64,000 nt of DNA, taken from assembly GCA_027924645.1 (NCBI GenBank), contig BSBN01000233.1, positions 4,482,501-4,546,500 of the forward strand. The letters are read 5' to 3'. The first letter of the stretch is position 1, and every line of letters starts with the position of its first letter. Below are positions 1 through 10,119 of the stretch, piece after piece. The translations under genes and the position numbers were made by a program. This DNA is from Cunninghamia lanceolata. Taxonomy: Eukaryota > Streptophyta > Pinopsida > Cupressales > Cupressaceae. The notes under the pieces are model-generated. The model searched no databases. It worked only from the letters and a program-made list of their open reading frames with translations, and had not been told where the DNA came from.

Positions 1-880
1 CTAAGAGGAGGATACTATTGGCCAACCATGTTTAAGGACATAGAGAGTCATATTCAAAGTTGTCATATCTGTCAGACTACAACAGACAAAGGAAAGAATC
101 AGGCTAATCCATTACAGCCAGTCATTGAGTCTAGACCATTTGCATAGTGGGGCTTGAATTTCATTGGAGTTATTAATCCTCCATCATCTATAGGACATAA
201 GTTGATATTGATAGTAACTAACTATTGTACTAGGTGGACTGAAGCCACATGTTGCAAGTTTTCTACTATTGAGGTGGTTATAAAATTTCTTGAGGAAAAC
301 ATCATAACAAGGTTTCGAGCTCCATATTCACTGGTATGTGATAATGGCCCTGCATTTTCTTCTCTGAAATTTTCTAAATGGGCATTTGAATATGGGATAG
401 TTTTAAAATTTTCTTCAAATTATTATCCTCAAGGGAATGGTTTAGCTGAGTCCACAAACAAGATTTTATTGGATATAATCAAGAAGCTAATTGTAAAAAA
501 TCCTAGAGAATGGAATACATTGTTAAAGTATGCGCTGTGGGTACATAGGACTAAGGTTAAGTCAGCCTTAGGCAATGCACCTTATCACCTAGTTTATGGC
601 ACTGATCCCATACTTCTAGTGAATTTAAGAATACCTGTCTAGAAGTTTGCTAATGAGTATTTAGGATTTGATGATCATAGAGAAGATAGGATAATCCAAA
701 CGTTACAATTGGATGAGAAGAGAGATCAAGCCATTGAAAAATTTATCAAACATCAAGTAGTGGTCAAAGATTATTTGACAAAAGAGCAAGAGTAAAAACA
801 TTCAGAATATCAGACTTAGTATTATGTTGGGATAAAGCACATGAAAAGAAAGGCAATCATGGAAAGTTCTTGACTGGAGA
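1..880 (+). pseudogene. Ty3/gypsy integrase fragment, Tat/Athila-like
   Basis: 3' part of a gypsy pol gene cut by the window edge. It begins in frame at base 1 in the zinc-binding region (a CHIC pair near base 65) and runs into the integrase catalytic core. The core contains an INPPSS-type motif, the second catalytic Asp in CDNGPAF and the Glu in GLAEST. The first catalytic Asp appears as Asn (TNYCTRW), so the enzyme would be inactive. In-frame TAG codons occur at 148-150 (CAG to TAG) and 640-642. A shifted frame (about 792-870) continues with the basic RARVKTFRISDLVL-type tail seen after gypsy integrases. Integrase inserts retroelement cDNA into the genome. INPPSS-type cores are typical of the Tat/Athila branch; the lineage call is by eye. 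Confidence 0.85.
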
Positions 881-899
881 AGATGTGCCATTACCTATT

Positions 900-1860
900 A
901 ATGGCCAATATTTTAAACATTACTTTCAGGCTTGAAGTGAGGGTATTTGGTATGTTCTGTATCATAATGTAAATAATGTACAGTTTTGTTGGGTGTTGTC
1001 TTGTTTTGTTTTGTTTTTGTTTGTTTTGTTGTGTTGGGTTGTGTGTTGTGTTACCTTGGTAGGGATGTTTTGTTTTGTTTTGAAGTATACAGGAGCAGAT
1101 TAACAACCACTGAAAACAATAGAAAATTTAGAACATTCAGGTTAATTATTTGAAATTTATGCATAACTTGTTGTGACTGTCATGAATGTAGAAAATGGTT
1201 TATCTTGTGAAATTTTGTATTCAATAACTGTGGATTGAGTATTCAAGGGAAGTTTCTCACAATGACATTCCTAAAAACCTTGGGTTTGTTGAACATACTA
1301 GTGTAGGTGTTAGGTGAAAAATCAAAGGTCACCCTTGCTACCATTACAATTCTCAGCTTAATTTCAACAAGTGATCATATCTTGCATCATGAAGTTACAA
1401 ATGTAATATCTTATAAGGTATCTATCTTACCTAAAATATAAAATAAGTAAATTAATAAAATGAATTTTACTCAAAATCTAGTTTAAGCCCTCTGAGTAAC
1501 TCTACCGGGGCTATAGATGCTTGCTGTCAATGGGGCTCTACTTAGGAAAATTGTAACGATAACCTTGTCGGGGCTATAGATGCCTGCTGGCAGCAAGGCT
1601 CTATCTGGTTGGCTATGAGGGAATGACATCAACTATGTAGTTTAATATCAGTCACTAGTTTGTTCAACTTATTTTCAAGATGAGGATTATTAATCACATG
1701 TGCCCACTTAAACTGAATGGGGAAATTCATGCACCTTATTGAATACATTAGGTCTCAAGTAAAATAATGATTTGTAGAAAAGAGAGTTGGAAGTTATGAA
1801 TTTGTTTCATTTAAGTTTTCTTTAAATGGTTTTAATTTAATTGTTTTGTTTGGTTTCTAG
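900..1860. other. Non-coding interval after integrase, possible degenerate LTR
   Basis: No supportable gene. It has a G/T-rich simple stretch of TTTTG/TGTTG units at about 970-1085, then AT-rich DNA. It lies between an integrase end and a leader-like hairpin (1883-1910), where an LTR would be expected, but I could not find clear TG...CA ends or a primer site, so the LTR idea is inference. Confidence 0.3.
1507..1609 (+). repeat. Two-copy tandem repeat, about 62-bp period
   Basis: The motif GGGGCTATAGATGC followed by YTGCTG...GGCTCTA occurs at 1507-1550 and again at 1570-1609 with a few substitutions. Only two copies are present; function unknown. Confidence 0.7.
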
Positions 1861-1882
1861 TTGTTGTGGTGCTCACAACACG

Positions 1883-1910
1883 CCCCATTTTACTTCTTAG
1901 CAAAATGAGG
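1883..1910 (+). other. Hairpin CCCCATTTT...AAAATGAGG
   Basis: Imperfect inverted repeat with a 10-nt loop, directly after TTGTTGTGGTGC. A related arrangement (TTGTTGTG, GCCCCATTT, palindrome, ACCCC) occurs at 20761-20804. This suggests a conserved leader element of a gypsy lineage just inside an LTR. Confidence 0.5.
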
Positions 1911-2139
1911 ACCCCTGCTGTGGCTGTGGCTTTTTGGTTGTGTGTAGGTCTGCTTGGTGTTAAAAGGGAAAAGGAAGTGAAAGTTACAAACCTTGTTGAA
2001 AAAAAAAAAAAAGAAAAAATAAACATTAAGTACCAGATCAAGATAAAGGTGAATTCTTTGTCAAAAATGAATGGGGGTTACTTTTTGAACCATTTCAAAA
2101 TTCCTAATATTCTGCAAGTTATGAATGTTTTGGTAAAAT

Positions 2140-3160
2140 GCACTATAGGAAGGTTTGTATGTTGCATATACAAGGTTGTTTGTATGTGAAGTCCTTGTCT
2201 TAGTCGCATAGAGTTGTTGGGTGTATGAACTTTTATACTTCTATGCATATTGTTAATGTTCTATGCTTTACATACAAGTCGGACCCGACAGGATTCAAAA
2301 GTGAAATGGATAATTGGTTAGGTCCACCAGTTGTATATTGGGTTGTATGTTTGGTGCAAAGTAAAGATACAAGGTGACATACATTGTGATATACATGTCA
2401 CGGACCTAAAAAAGTATGAAATTTGGTTTTATCGAGATATGCTTTGTGGTTTGTATTTTGTATGTTTCAGGTTATACTTTTTTATATACATACAGCGCGG
2501 AAGTCAAAAGAATTAAAAATTTGGTATAGGTAATGCATTGTACCTGAATGCATATTGAAAGATGCATTTCATTTTAGGTACATGTGTGGAGCCGAAGAGT
2601 TATGTACTGTAGTTTATAAAAGATGAGAAGTCCGAAGGAAAGATACAAAAGAGTTTGCATATATCAAGGCTTGTATATGGATAGATACAAGAATTCTTGT
2701 ATCGTTGAGATACAACTGGGAAGGTAAAGTGGGCCCTGTAGTTTGTATCTCAGGGATGTATTGTATCGACAGATGAGTATACAAGGCTGACATACAAGCA
2801 AACATACAAATGAAAGATGCAAGATGGATTCAAAAAGGAAGTTAAATAAAAGAAAATCCTTGTATGTTTGGGGTGATTGTATGTTAATAATATACATTAC
2901 TGATATACAAAGGAATAAAAGACATCGCGAGAGATAGAAGGTAAGAGGGGGTTTATATGGGTTGATTGTACATGCGCTTGTATCTACAGAACATACAAAG
3001 AGCGATATACAAAGCATAGATACAAGTACAGATTAAAAGGAAAAGGGAAATAACATTAGTTATGGTTCATTGCATATATGTTTGTATGTTGAAAAGATAC
3101 AAAGGGGACATACAAAGAATAACATACAAAGAAAGATACAAGAAAATGAGATGTATGCAG
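2140..3160. repeat. Irregular array of TACAA / TTGTA motifs
   Basis: About 1 kb in which GATACAA, ACATACAAA, TATACAAG and their complements (TTGTATG, TTGTATC) recur every 10-40 bp on both strands, often next to each other (2640-2800, 2860-3010, 3070-3150). Spacing is irregular, so this is not a simple satellite. It lies in the untranslated leader upstream of the reading frame starting at 3725. No coding potential is evident. Confidence 0.65.
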
Positions 3161-3724
3161 AAATAAACTAACGGATAAAAGTTTAAAGCCAAAATGCTGA
3201 AATAGAAAGCCAAGCCTTAGGTGCATTAATTGTTGTAATTAATGACGAGATAACACCCAAAAAGAGTAAAATTCAAAGGAGTTAGCGTAAATTTAATGTC
3301 ATTTTAATTTCAGATTTACATTGTCAAGAGTTAAAACTGTAGAAAGAGGAATTGATACAAAAAATTGAACAAAATTCATCAAAGTGACGGAATTACAGAA
3401 GCCAGACGGAGTATGAACTGGTAAAAGTAAGTCAACTACATAAAGTTGAATAGTGAAGAAATACATGTATTTATCTTAAAACGCTGTTACAATTCAGCTG
3501 GTAAAAATGCAAAGTAGATTTTAGTGATTTCATTATGAAATGTAAACATTCGTTAAATTGCTGATTTAATTGTCAATTAACTGGGTCAGGTTAAACAAAT
3601 GTGAAAGTCAAAATGGAAAAGACAAATGGGGGTTAAGGTAAAATGGTAAAAAATAGAAAATTTGTAGTAAAACCCTAGGTAGAAAAAGTTAAAATGAAAA
3701 GTTAAAAGATGCATTTTCTATAGG

Positions 3725-3815
3725 ATGGCTCCAAAGCAGAAAAAGGTAGACACAGGCAGTGAAGTTAAAAAAGAGAGGAAGCCGTGCAAAGAAATAGAGA
3801 AAGAAGAGTTGCCAC
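3725..3815 (+). pseudogene. 5' end of accessory retroelement frame D1, interrupted by copy A
   Basis: An ATG at 3725 opens a lysine/glutamate-rich frame (MAPKQKKVD...) that reads without stop to 3815, where copy A is inserted. Removing copy A and one GCCAC duplication restores the same frame into 11216 onward. The first exon-like piece is therefore the N-terminus of the protein continued at 11216-12665. Product unknown. Confidence 0.7.
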
Positions 3816-4906
3816 TGTTGGCAAGAGACACTATATGGATTCATGGTTGTTGTCATTGATGGCAACAAAGGTCATTCCACATATCCGCAAGTCATGATGT
3901 GTCTCTACCGGAAGTCAGAATAAAGAATGTTGTGGTCCGGTGAAGAAGAACAGAGCATGTGGCAAGGTCCGACAGATTGGTCCGGATCTCTCAGAGGAAG
4001 TGTCTTGGTGCAGTACGGATTTGGGGAAGTCAAGAGGACTACCTTGAGTGGTATATTCCAAGGATTTAGCCTCCGGTGATGGACAAGGAAAAAGATATGA
4101 ATGGTTGAGTACCGGATTCCTGAGAGACAGTGAAAACAGAGGAAGAACTGACTGGCAGAGTATCAAACTGCTTTCCGGATGTGTTACCATTGATGACAGA
4201 GGTTGTGAAGGCATGAATCATGTTTGGCCGACATGATCAATGATATCTACAAGTATATGCTTGATCCGCATAGCTTGGTGAGGAAGGATTCAGCCGACAG
4301 AACAAAAGTTTGTAAGAAACTAGACTGTTCCGGATGCCGACTAGAAAGGTGATGAAATTACTTGTGCGGATATATATAGAGGATGGATTTAGTTGTGAAG
4401 GGGGTGTTGTTGTGGAGATATATGCGAAGAAGTCCAGATAAGAGCAGAGGTAGCAAAAAGGATCCGGTATGTGAAAGATAGCAGAATAAAGAACAGAGGA
4501 AAGATGAAGTGCAGCAGATCAGTGTACTGAGCCTAACCGGAACTGAACTCCAGCATATGCAGATGCTTCCAATCAGTTCAAGACTGTGATTCTCATCACT
4601 TTGTAGACAGTGTGTCTTCTTGTAGGCAGTGGGCCTCTTGTGAGCAGTGTGCTCGGGCAGTGAGCCCTAATTGGCAAGTGCCATTTTTGTAATTTCCTAT
4701 TCTTCTAACAGAGAATAATTTTGGGTTAATCACCCCGTGGTTTTCTCCCTTAACAGGGTTTCCACGTCAAAAATACTGTGTCATGTGTTTCTTATTTCAT
4801 GGTTAATGCTTTTGTGTTTGATTTTATGCTGCATCAATTAAAAGGAAAGTTCAATAAGGGAAATAATTAGGATAACTGATTCACCCCCCCCTCTCAGTTA
4901 TCAACA
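3816..4906 (+). repeat. Copy A 5' LTR
   Basis: TGTTGG...CAACA termini. It carries nine CCGG sites in 1,091 bp, mostly as ACCGGA, TCCGGA or TCCGGT, and a TATA box candidate at 4371-4378. A C-tract with CTCTCAGTTATCAACA ends the repeat. Confidence 0.93.
4371..4378 (+). promoter_or_regulatory. TATA box candidate in copy A 5' LTR
   Basis: TATATATA followed by GAGG about 535 bp before the LTR end. The same site recurs in the 3' LTR and, with changes, in copies B and C. It probably starts the genomic RNA; the start site itself cannot be read. Confidence 0.5.
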
Positions 4907-4908
4907 AT

Positions 4909-4920
4909 TGGTATCAGAGC
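4909..4920 (+). other. Primer binding site, initiator Met tRNA
   Basis: TGGTATCAGAGC, complementary to the 3' end of plant initiator methionine tRNA, starts two bases after the 5' LTR. The same site follows the 5' LTRs of copies B (about 34499) and C (about 54777). Confidence 0.88.
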
Positions 4921-4971
4921 TAAGTTCCTCCTAATAGAGCCTAACAGCTTGAGGAAGATCTGGGATTTCAA

Positions 4972-6150
4972 ATGGATGCATATGGTTTAAGGGAGCAACT
5001 CAAGACTGCTCTTGAGGATCTTGAACAGTCAAATTCTGAAGTCAGTGAATTAAAGGAAAGACTCAAACAGGCTGATGAATTCATGAGAGAATTAAAAGAC
5101 AAATTAAGTCTCTCTATGAAAAAGAGAAAGGAGCTGCTTCAACAGTTGGCAAGACAAAGTGAAGAAAGCAATACAAATGAAGAATTGACTGAGCAAACCA
5201 AGTTATGTGAAAAGTTATCAAAAGAAGTCATTATGTTAAGACATGAAATGGAATCAGGAACTATAAAGTTTACTCAAGAGATTGAAGAAAAAAGAAAGGC
5301 TGAAGACAATCTAAGACAATCTCTTAAAGAAAAATCAGAAGAATGCCACCAGATGGACAGGATTATCAGACATCTTGAATCTGATCTTGAAGATGCCAAA
5401 GATAATGAAGGAAAACTTGAGGATCAAATTGCCTCTCTCAAAAGAGACCTTCAAACAGCAAATGAATATAAAGAGAAATTCAAGATAAGTTCTGCTCAAC
5501 TTGAAGTTCTTCTTGGAAGTCAAAAGAGGACAGATGACAAGTATGGTTTGGGATATGAGAAAGGAGAAAGCTCCGGATTCGGTCAGAAGAATCTTGGATC
5601 AGAAAATCCAAGGAACAGACCTAGAAGACCTCCGGTAAGACAGCCAAATGCTCAAAGATATCCATCCTTCAATGGATACTGCCACAGCTGCAACCACTTT
5701 GGTCACAAAGCTAATCAGTGCAGAATGAGAATGAATCAGATTAATTCATCCTTCTCCGGACAGTGCTTCAACTGCAAAAGGTATGGACACAAATCCCATG
5801 AATGCAGAATTATGCAAGTAAACAAATCATTCAAAGGTAGATGCTTCACATGCAATAGAATAGGTCATAGGGCTAATCAATGCAGATCAAGAGGATATCA
5901 GTCAAATATGCAAAAAAATGTTATTTGCCAAATCTGCAATAGGTCCGGTCATAATGCTAAAGTCTGCAGAAACAAGAATCAGGACAAAAGAGGTCCGGTG
6001 TATAATCAGAATCAAGACAAGGGTAAACAAAAGATGAATGCGGATGAGGTTAGGAATCAGATGAGCAAGATTTGGGTGAAGAAAAGTTCAGAGAATGTAG
6101 AGGTTGGATCCGCACCAGACTCTGGTGCTGATATCTCTTCCGGAAATTAA
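4972..6150 (+). CDS. ORF1: coiled-coil protein with four CCHC zinc knuckles (gag-like)
   Basis: Intact 392-residue frame; the ATG follows the primer site by about 50 bp. Residues 1-190 are heptad-rich and highly charged (Glu/Lys/Leu/Gln), a long coiled coil. Residues 190-235 are basic and Arg/Pro-rich. Four C-X2-C-X4-H-X4-C knuckles follow at about 237-250, 265-278, 291-304 and 319-332, then a Lys-rich tail. Zinc knuckles of this type bind nucleic acid in retroelement Gag proteins, so packaging of element RNA is the likely role. A recognisable capsid domain is not seen ahead of the coiled coil, so the protein looks like the C-terminal half of a Sirevirus/copia Gag with a new start. Copies B and C carry the same frame with stops. 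Confidence 0.85.
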   Translation: MDAYGLREQLKTALEDLEQSNSEVSELKERLKQADEFMRELKDKLSLSMKKRKELLQQLARQSEESNTNEELTEQTKLCEKLSKEVIMLRHEMESGTIKFTQEIEEKRKAEDNLRQSLKEKSEECHQMDRIIRHLESDLEDAKDNEGKLEDQIASLKRDLQTANEYKEKFKISSAQLEVLLGSQKRTDDKYGLGYEKGESSGFGQKNLGSENPRNRPRRPPVRQPNAQRYPSFNGYCHSCNHFGHKANQCRMRMNQINSSFSGQCFNCKRYGHKSHECRIMQVNKSFKGRCFTCNRIGHRANQCRSRGYQSNMQKNVICQICNRSGHNAKVCRNKNQDKRGPVYNQNQDKGKQKMNADEVRNQMSKIWVKKSSENVEVGSAPDSGADISSGN

Positions 6151-6803
6151 AAAGTGAGCTCAGGCTCAGGGGGAGACTCAAAGAAAATCTTGTTCCCCCA
6201 GCCAAACAAGTGGTGCCGGATGTGGCACAAGATGCGGATCAAAGGGTTTGTAGATATGAGTCTTGAGATACTTCAGTCAAGTTTTCAGAGGTCCGCATGG
6301 AGTTATGAAGAAGCTGTGATCGATCAAATAAGACCTGTTCAGGGAGATGCTCCGGTATGATAAAGGATTACAAAAAGGTCCGGAAAGATCCGGAAATGCA
6401 CTATCTTGTTCTGCGGATTGGACAGAGTGTTTGGGATGTTCTTGCAATATGTTACCTCGATTCATTCATGATTGAAAGATCCGGATGATATCCACAGATC
6501 AGGACTAATCCGGGATACTCCAAACTATCCAGACAAGGCAAACCGGAATGATGTAGGTGAAGCATTTATTGCAGACAGATATTAGGATTCGCGGAGCAAT
6601 TTAAGGGATTTCTCAAAGGTCATTTGCTCATTCTGCACTCGAGAAGAAGCGAAAAGTGGAGCTCTGCAACAAGGTTCATCAAGCACACCAAGGATCTCCT
6701 ACCGAAGTTATTGCATAAAGAAATCAATCCAACCACTCCGTGCAAACCGAAGGCGCATAAGGTATTCTCCGTTTTTCATTACCTCACTGCAAATCTTTGA
6801 AGA
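6151..6803 (+). other. Inter-ORF region of copy A where pol would lie
   Basis: 653 bp with no long frame and no trace of protease, integrase or reverse transcriptase motifs. It contains a polypurine-like CAGGGGGAG near 6168, many CCGG sites, and at about 6565-6803 a stretch resembling a plant 5' untranslated leader (ATTAGG, GAAGAAGCGAAAAG) just before the ORF2 ATG. In copy B the matching stretch has ATATAAGG. A separate promoter for ORF2 is possible but unproven. Confidence 0.5.
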
Positions 6804-9800
6804 ATGGCTACTCCAAACATAGTTAAGATCTCCGATAGACCTCGCCCCTCATTCAAGAAACATCCCTACAAATCATTGGAGGTAGATCCACTAGGAGCCT
6901 TCTCTAGTGTTCCTCACGGAGTTTTACATACCGAAGACATTAGGGTTTACATACATGCAAACATTGAGGAATTTGGGGAATTCAAATTAAGAGACCTCTA
7001 TCACAAGCAACTGATAGACAATGCTTTTGAGCTTAAACCAGAGTATAAGGATATCCAGAAGAAACAATTTGAGCAATTTATTCATTTCCCCTGCTTTGAA
7101 GAAGATGAATGGGTCCGGTATGTACTGAGCAGGATGCATGACAACTTTCTATGGCTAGATAGACCCTGCAAGATCACAAAAGAAGCAATTAGAGCAGTAA
7201 CTGGTCTATACTCTTCCGGAGGGGTACCTATCCTCAAATCTGTCAAGAACAACATTGTAACTGAGGCCACCGGATCAAAATTTGATAAGAGGGCAATGAC
7301 CATTGAAGATATCTCGGATCCGGATATCAAATATGCATCAATGATAATAGGATACAAGATCTATCACTCCAGCAGGGAGAATTCTTTATCCGGAACTGCA
7401 ATATACACTGCCTATGAAATGCTAAGAAAGAATGCAGAATATGATCTCTGCGAACTACTGCTAAGCCAATTAATGGAAAATATACAGAAAATCAAGAAGG
7501 ATAAGAAGAATTCCTTTAAGTATGGTACTCTTATTGTATGTCTATTCTTCTACTTCATGAATGAGCTACCCGGAACAAGTGGATGGGTATGGCAGAATGA
7601 CAAACCTGTTGCAGTCCAGATAAGAGACTATTTGCATGGACTTGGGGATGCAAAAGCGAGAAATACAGCTCTATGGGGATACTTCAAAAACTTTCAGAGC
7701 ATGATGCAAGCAAGAGAGAGAATTCCCCAGTCTCTTGTTGAAAAATACAAAGACTCAGTGTGCTTTATGGTTGACACTGATCAGTGCCTAATGGAGGCAG
7801 TAGAACCAAGGACTGTCTGGATCATGCCCATGGGGTATGAAGTGGATGAACAGATAGTGGAGCTGCATGTTCAACACATGCTAAGTCAGCCCAAAGATCC
7901 TAAGGCAGAAAGGTTTGGAACCTTTGAGGAGCTGAGTGTAAAAATACATGTAGAACTCAGGGAACCTGAGATTAAAAGGAAGGTGAGAAAAGAAGTAGAG
8001 CACATTGCTCAAGGCCTAGGCATCTCAAAGGAGGCACTTGATGCCAGCCGGGAAAAGAGGAGGAAGGTTGAGGAAGAAGAGAAAAGTAAAGAAAGTGCTC
8101 CGGTTGAAGCTCCCACCCGGACCAGATCATCAAAGAGACCTGCACCTCCCACAACCAAAAGTTCAAAACTGGAAGTCCAGGCATCCGGTAAGAGATCCAA
8201 GACAAAAGACACAAGGGCTTATGGAAGCCAAAAGGATGAAGAGGAAACAGAATCAGATGAGGGAGTAAGAGAAATAAAGAAACAGAAGAAGAAAGGATCC
8301 GGTAAGCCCTCCACAGGCCAAGACAAGGATGAAATGGCAGAAGGATCTGTTGAAAAGCCCACTCTGTCTCTAGAGAGCATAATCAAGTCGGTCACGGTGG
8401 ATGGAAACCTTCAACCAATGACTGAATCATATGATGACTTCAGTGAGGCCGACCAAAAGACTCTGCAGGAGGCCACAGTAAAATATCTTAACATATATAA
8501 TAAGGCTTTCATTGAAATAATATCTCTTATTCCTAAAAGCCTAGGAAAGGAATTGGAAGTAAGAAAGAATAATGCTCATGCTAAAGATCTTGAGATCCGG
8601 GAGCAGATAGCTATTCAGCTATATCCTCAAATTGATCCCAAGACAATGAACATTATCTTCAAGGACTGCAAAGATGAGTTCAGAAGCAAAGCCAGGATGA
8701 ATCAACTCATGCTTGGTGAGACTGACAAAGTGGCCCAAGAAACAGAAGAGATCCTCCGGAAGGCCTTCAAAAGGTTCAATCTTCCGGTTGTAGAGGATTT
8801 AGGTACAGAAACAGCTGAGGACTTGGGACCCTCTGCTCCAGAAGAAGTGGCCCATGAACAGACAAATATCTCTCCTCCGGTTTCCCCTACAGTCTCCGGA
8901 TCCAAAGAAGAAGAGCAATTACAGGAGAAGGAAGCAGTGGTGAAAGACAAAGAGGTTGACAGTTCTAAGACTGCAGAAGAAAAGAAACATCTGTCTCCGG
9001 CAAGAGACACTGCACAAACTATTCAACAATTTTTGAGCAAAGAAACTCTAGAGATTGATGAACCGGAGCTTCTAAAAGGCCCATTTGATTTTGACTCTCT
9101 CTCTCCGGTACAAACAATGAAGATAGCTTCATTTGCAAATGCCAAGGCAAATGAAAAGCTCCTGAAGTCTCATATGGAAGACTGTGAGTTGATAGAGGCT
9201 GCTTCCGGAGTACTTGTAAAAATCATGCCATCAATCCAGATAGATCCGACAGCCTCCTCTTCCGGTAATCTAAAAACCTTAGTCAGCAGTGTTGATACAC
9301 ATTTTGATTCTCTAGAAAAATCAGCTGAAGAAAAGGTCCGGAAGGAATTTTTGGATAAAAGATTTTCAGAAATATTAGAATTAATCTCTAAGGATAGGAA
9401 GATTGTAAGCATTGGAATAAAGAGCTTAGAGAATGCTCTTAAGGATGGCGGTGACATCTATAAATTTTGTATATCCTGGTCAAAGGCAACAGCAGCATTT
9501 GACAAGAAAATAAAAGAGGAATAGGATAAGCTACAAAGCTTATCTCAAAGTTTTGATCCTCTCTCTTCCTCTATAATAAATCAAGAATGTCAGACTATTG
9601 CAGTCTTGAATGAAATAAAGAAACTTGAGAAGGAAAGAAAGAACATCACTAACCGGATGGGAGAACTTAGAAGGATTATAATCCCTAAGTTGGAAACTAT
9701 GCATGAGGCCATCAGTGATGCTCAGACCACCGCCCAAACAAAAGATCCGACAGATCTCAAGCGGGCAGAAGCTTTTGCATTTTTGTTAAGTGGTCACATT

Positions 9801-9887
9801 TCAATTTTGGATAGAATGAAGCAAAGTTGGGCTACAGAAATGATCCAATTGCAGACATCCTTTGCAGACATTCTTCAGTACATGTGA
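6804..9887 (+). CDS. ORF2: unrecognised ~1,027-residue retroelement protein, one in-frame stop
   Basis: Opens at ATG 6804 (MATPNIVKISDRP). It runs 906 codons to TAG at 9522-9524 and then continues in the same frame to TGA/TAA near 9887. Copy C has CAG-type sequence around the stop, so the TAG is a CAG-to-TAG change in a ~1,027-residue protein. Residues 1-350 form a well-conserved, mixed hydrophobic domain (MTIEDI, IIGYKIYHSSREN, FKYGTLIVCLFFYFMNELP). Residues 390-560 are Lys/Glu-rich and probably disordered, and the rest is largely helical (LEKERKN, MGELRRIIIPKLE). I see no retroviral enzyme motif, signal peptide or clear membrane span. It sits where Sireviruses can carry an env-like gene, so env-like is one option, but function is unknown. 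Confidence 0.75.
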
Positions 9888-9964
9888 GTATGTAAATATG
9901 CGGCTATATATAGAAAATTTTTGAAAATTTTGATGTGCGGACCCTACCCTTTGCCATTGATGTC

Positions 9965-10117
9965 AAAGGGGGAGTGAGGAGCAGTGAAAAATGAGGAATC
10001 CAACTAAGGGGGAGTTCCGGAAATTGTATATAAAGACAGAGCATCAGCAAAGGGGGAGCATAGTGAAAACACTTAGTCATTTTTCACTAAGTGTTGCCAT
10101 CAATGCCAAAGGGGGAG
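9965..10117 (+). other. Cluster of four polypurine-tract motifs before copy A 3' LTR
   Basis: AAAGGGGGAG or AAGGGGGAG occurs at 9965-9974, 10006-10014, 10049-10058 and 10108-10117. The last is two bases from the 3' LTR and should be the plus-strand primer. Multiplied polypurine motifs at this place are a known trait of Sirevirus-type copia elements. Copies B and C have the same cluster. Confidence 0.8.
10068..10095 (+). other. Stem-loop AACACTTAG...CTAAGTGTT upstream of the polypurine tract
   Basis: Nine-base perfect inverted repeat with a 10-nt loop, just before the final polypurine motif. It is conserved with small changes in copy B (about 39763-39790) and copy C (about 60047-60075), so probably a functional RNA structure. 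Confidence 0.6.
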
Positions 10118-10119
10118 AT

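Noticed and set aside
3915..4236. Open frames on both strands in the LTRs (also at 10219-10540 and 33516-33752)
   Set aside because: They recur only because the LTR recurs, have no domain content and lie over the LTR promoter region.
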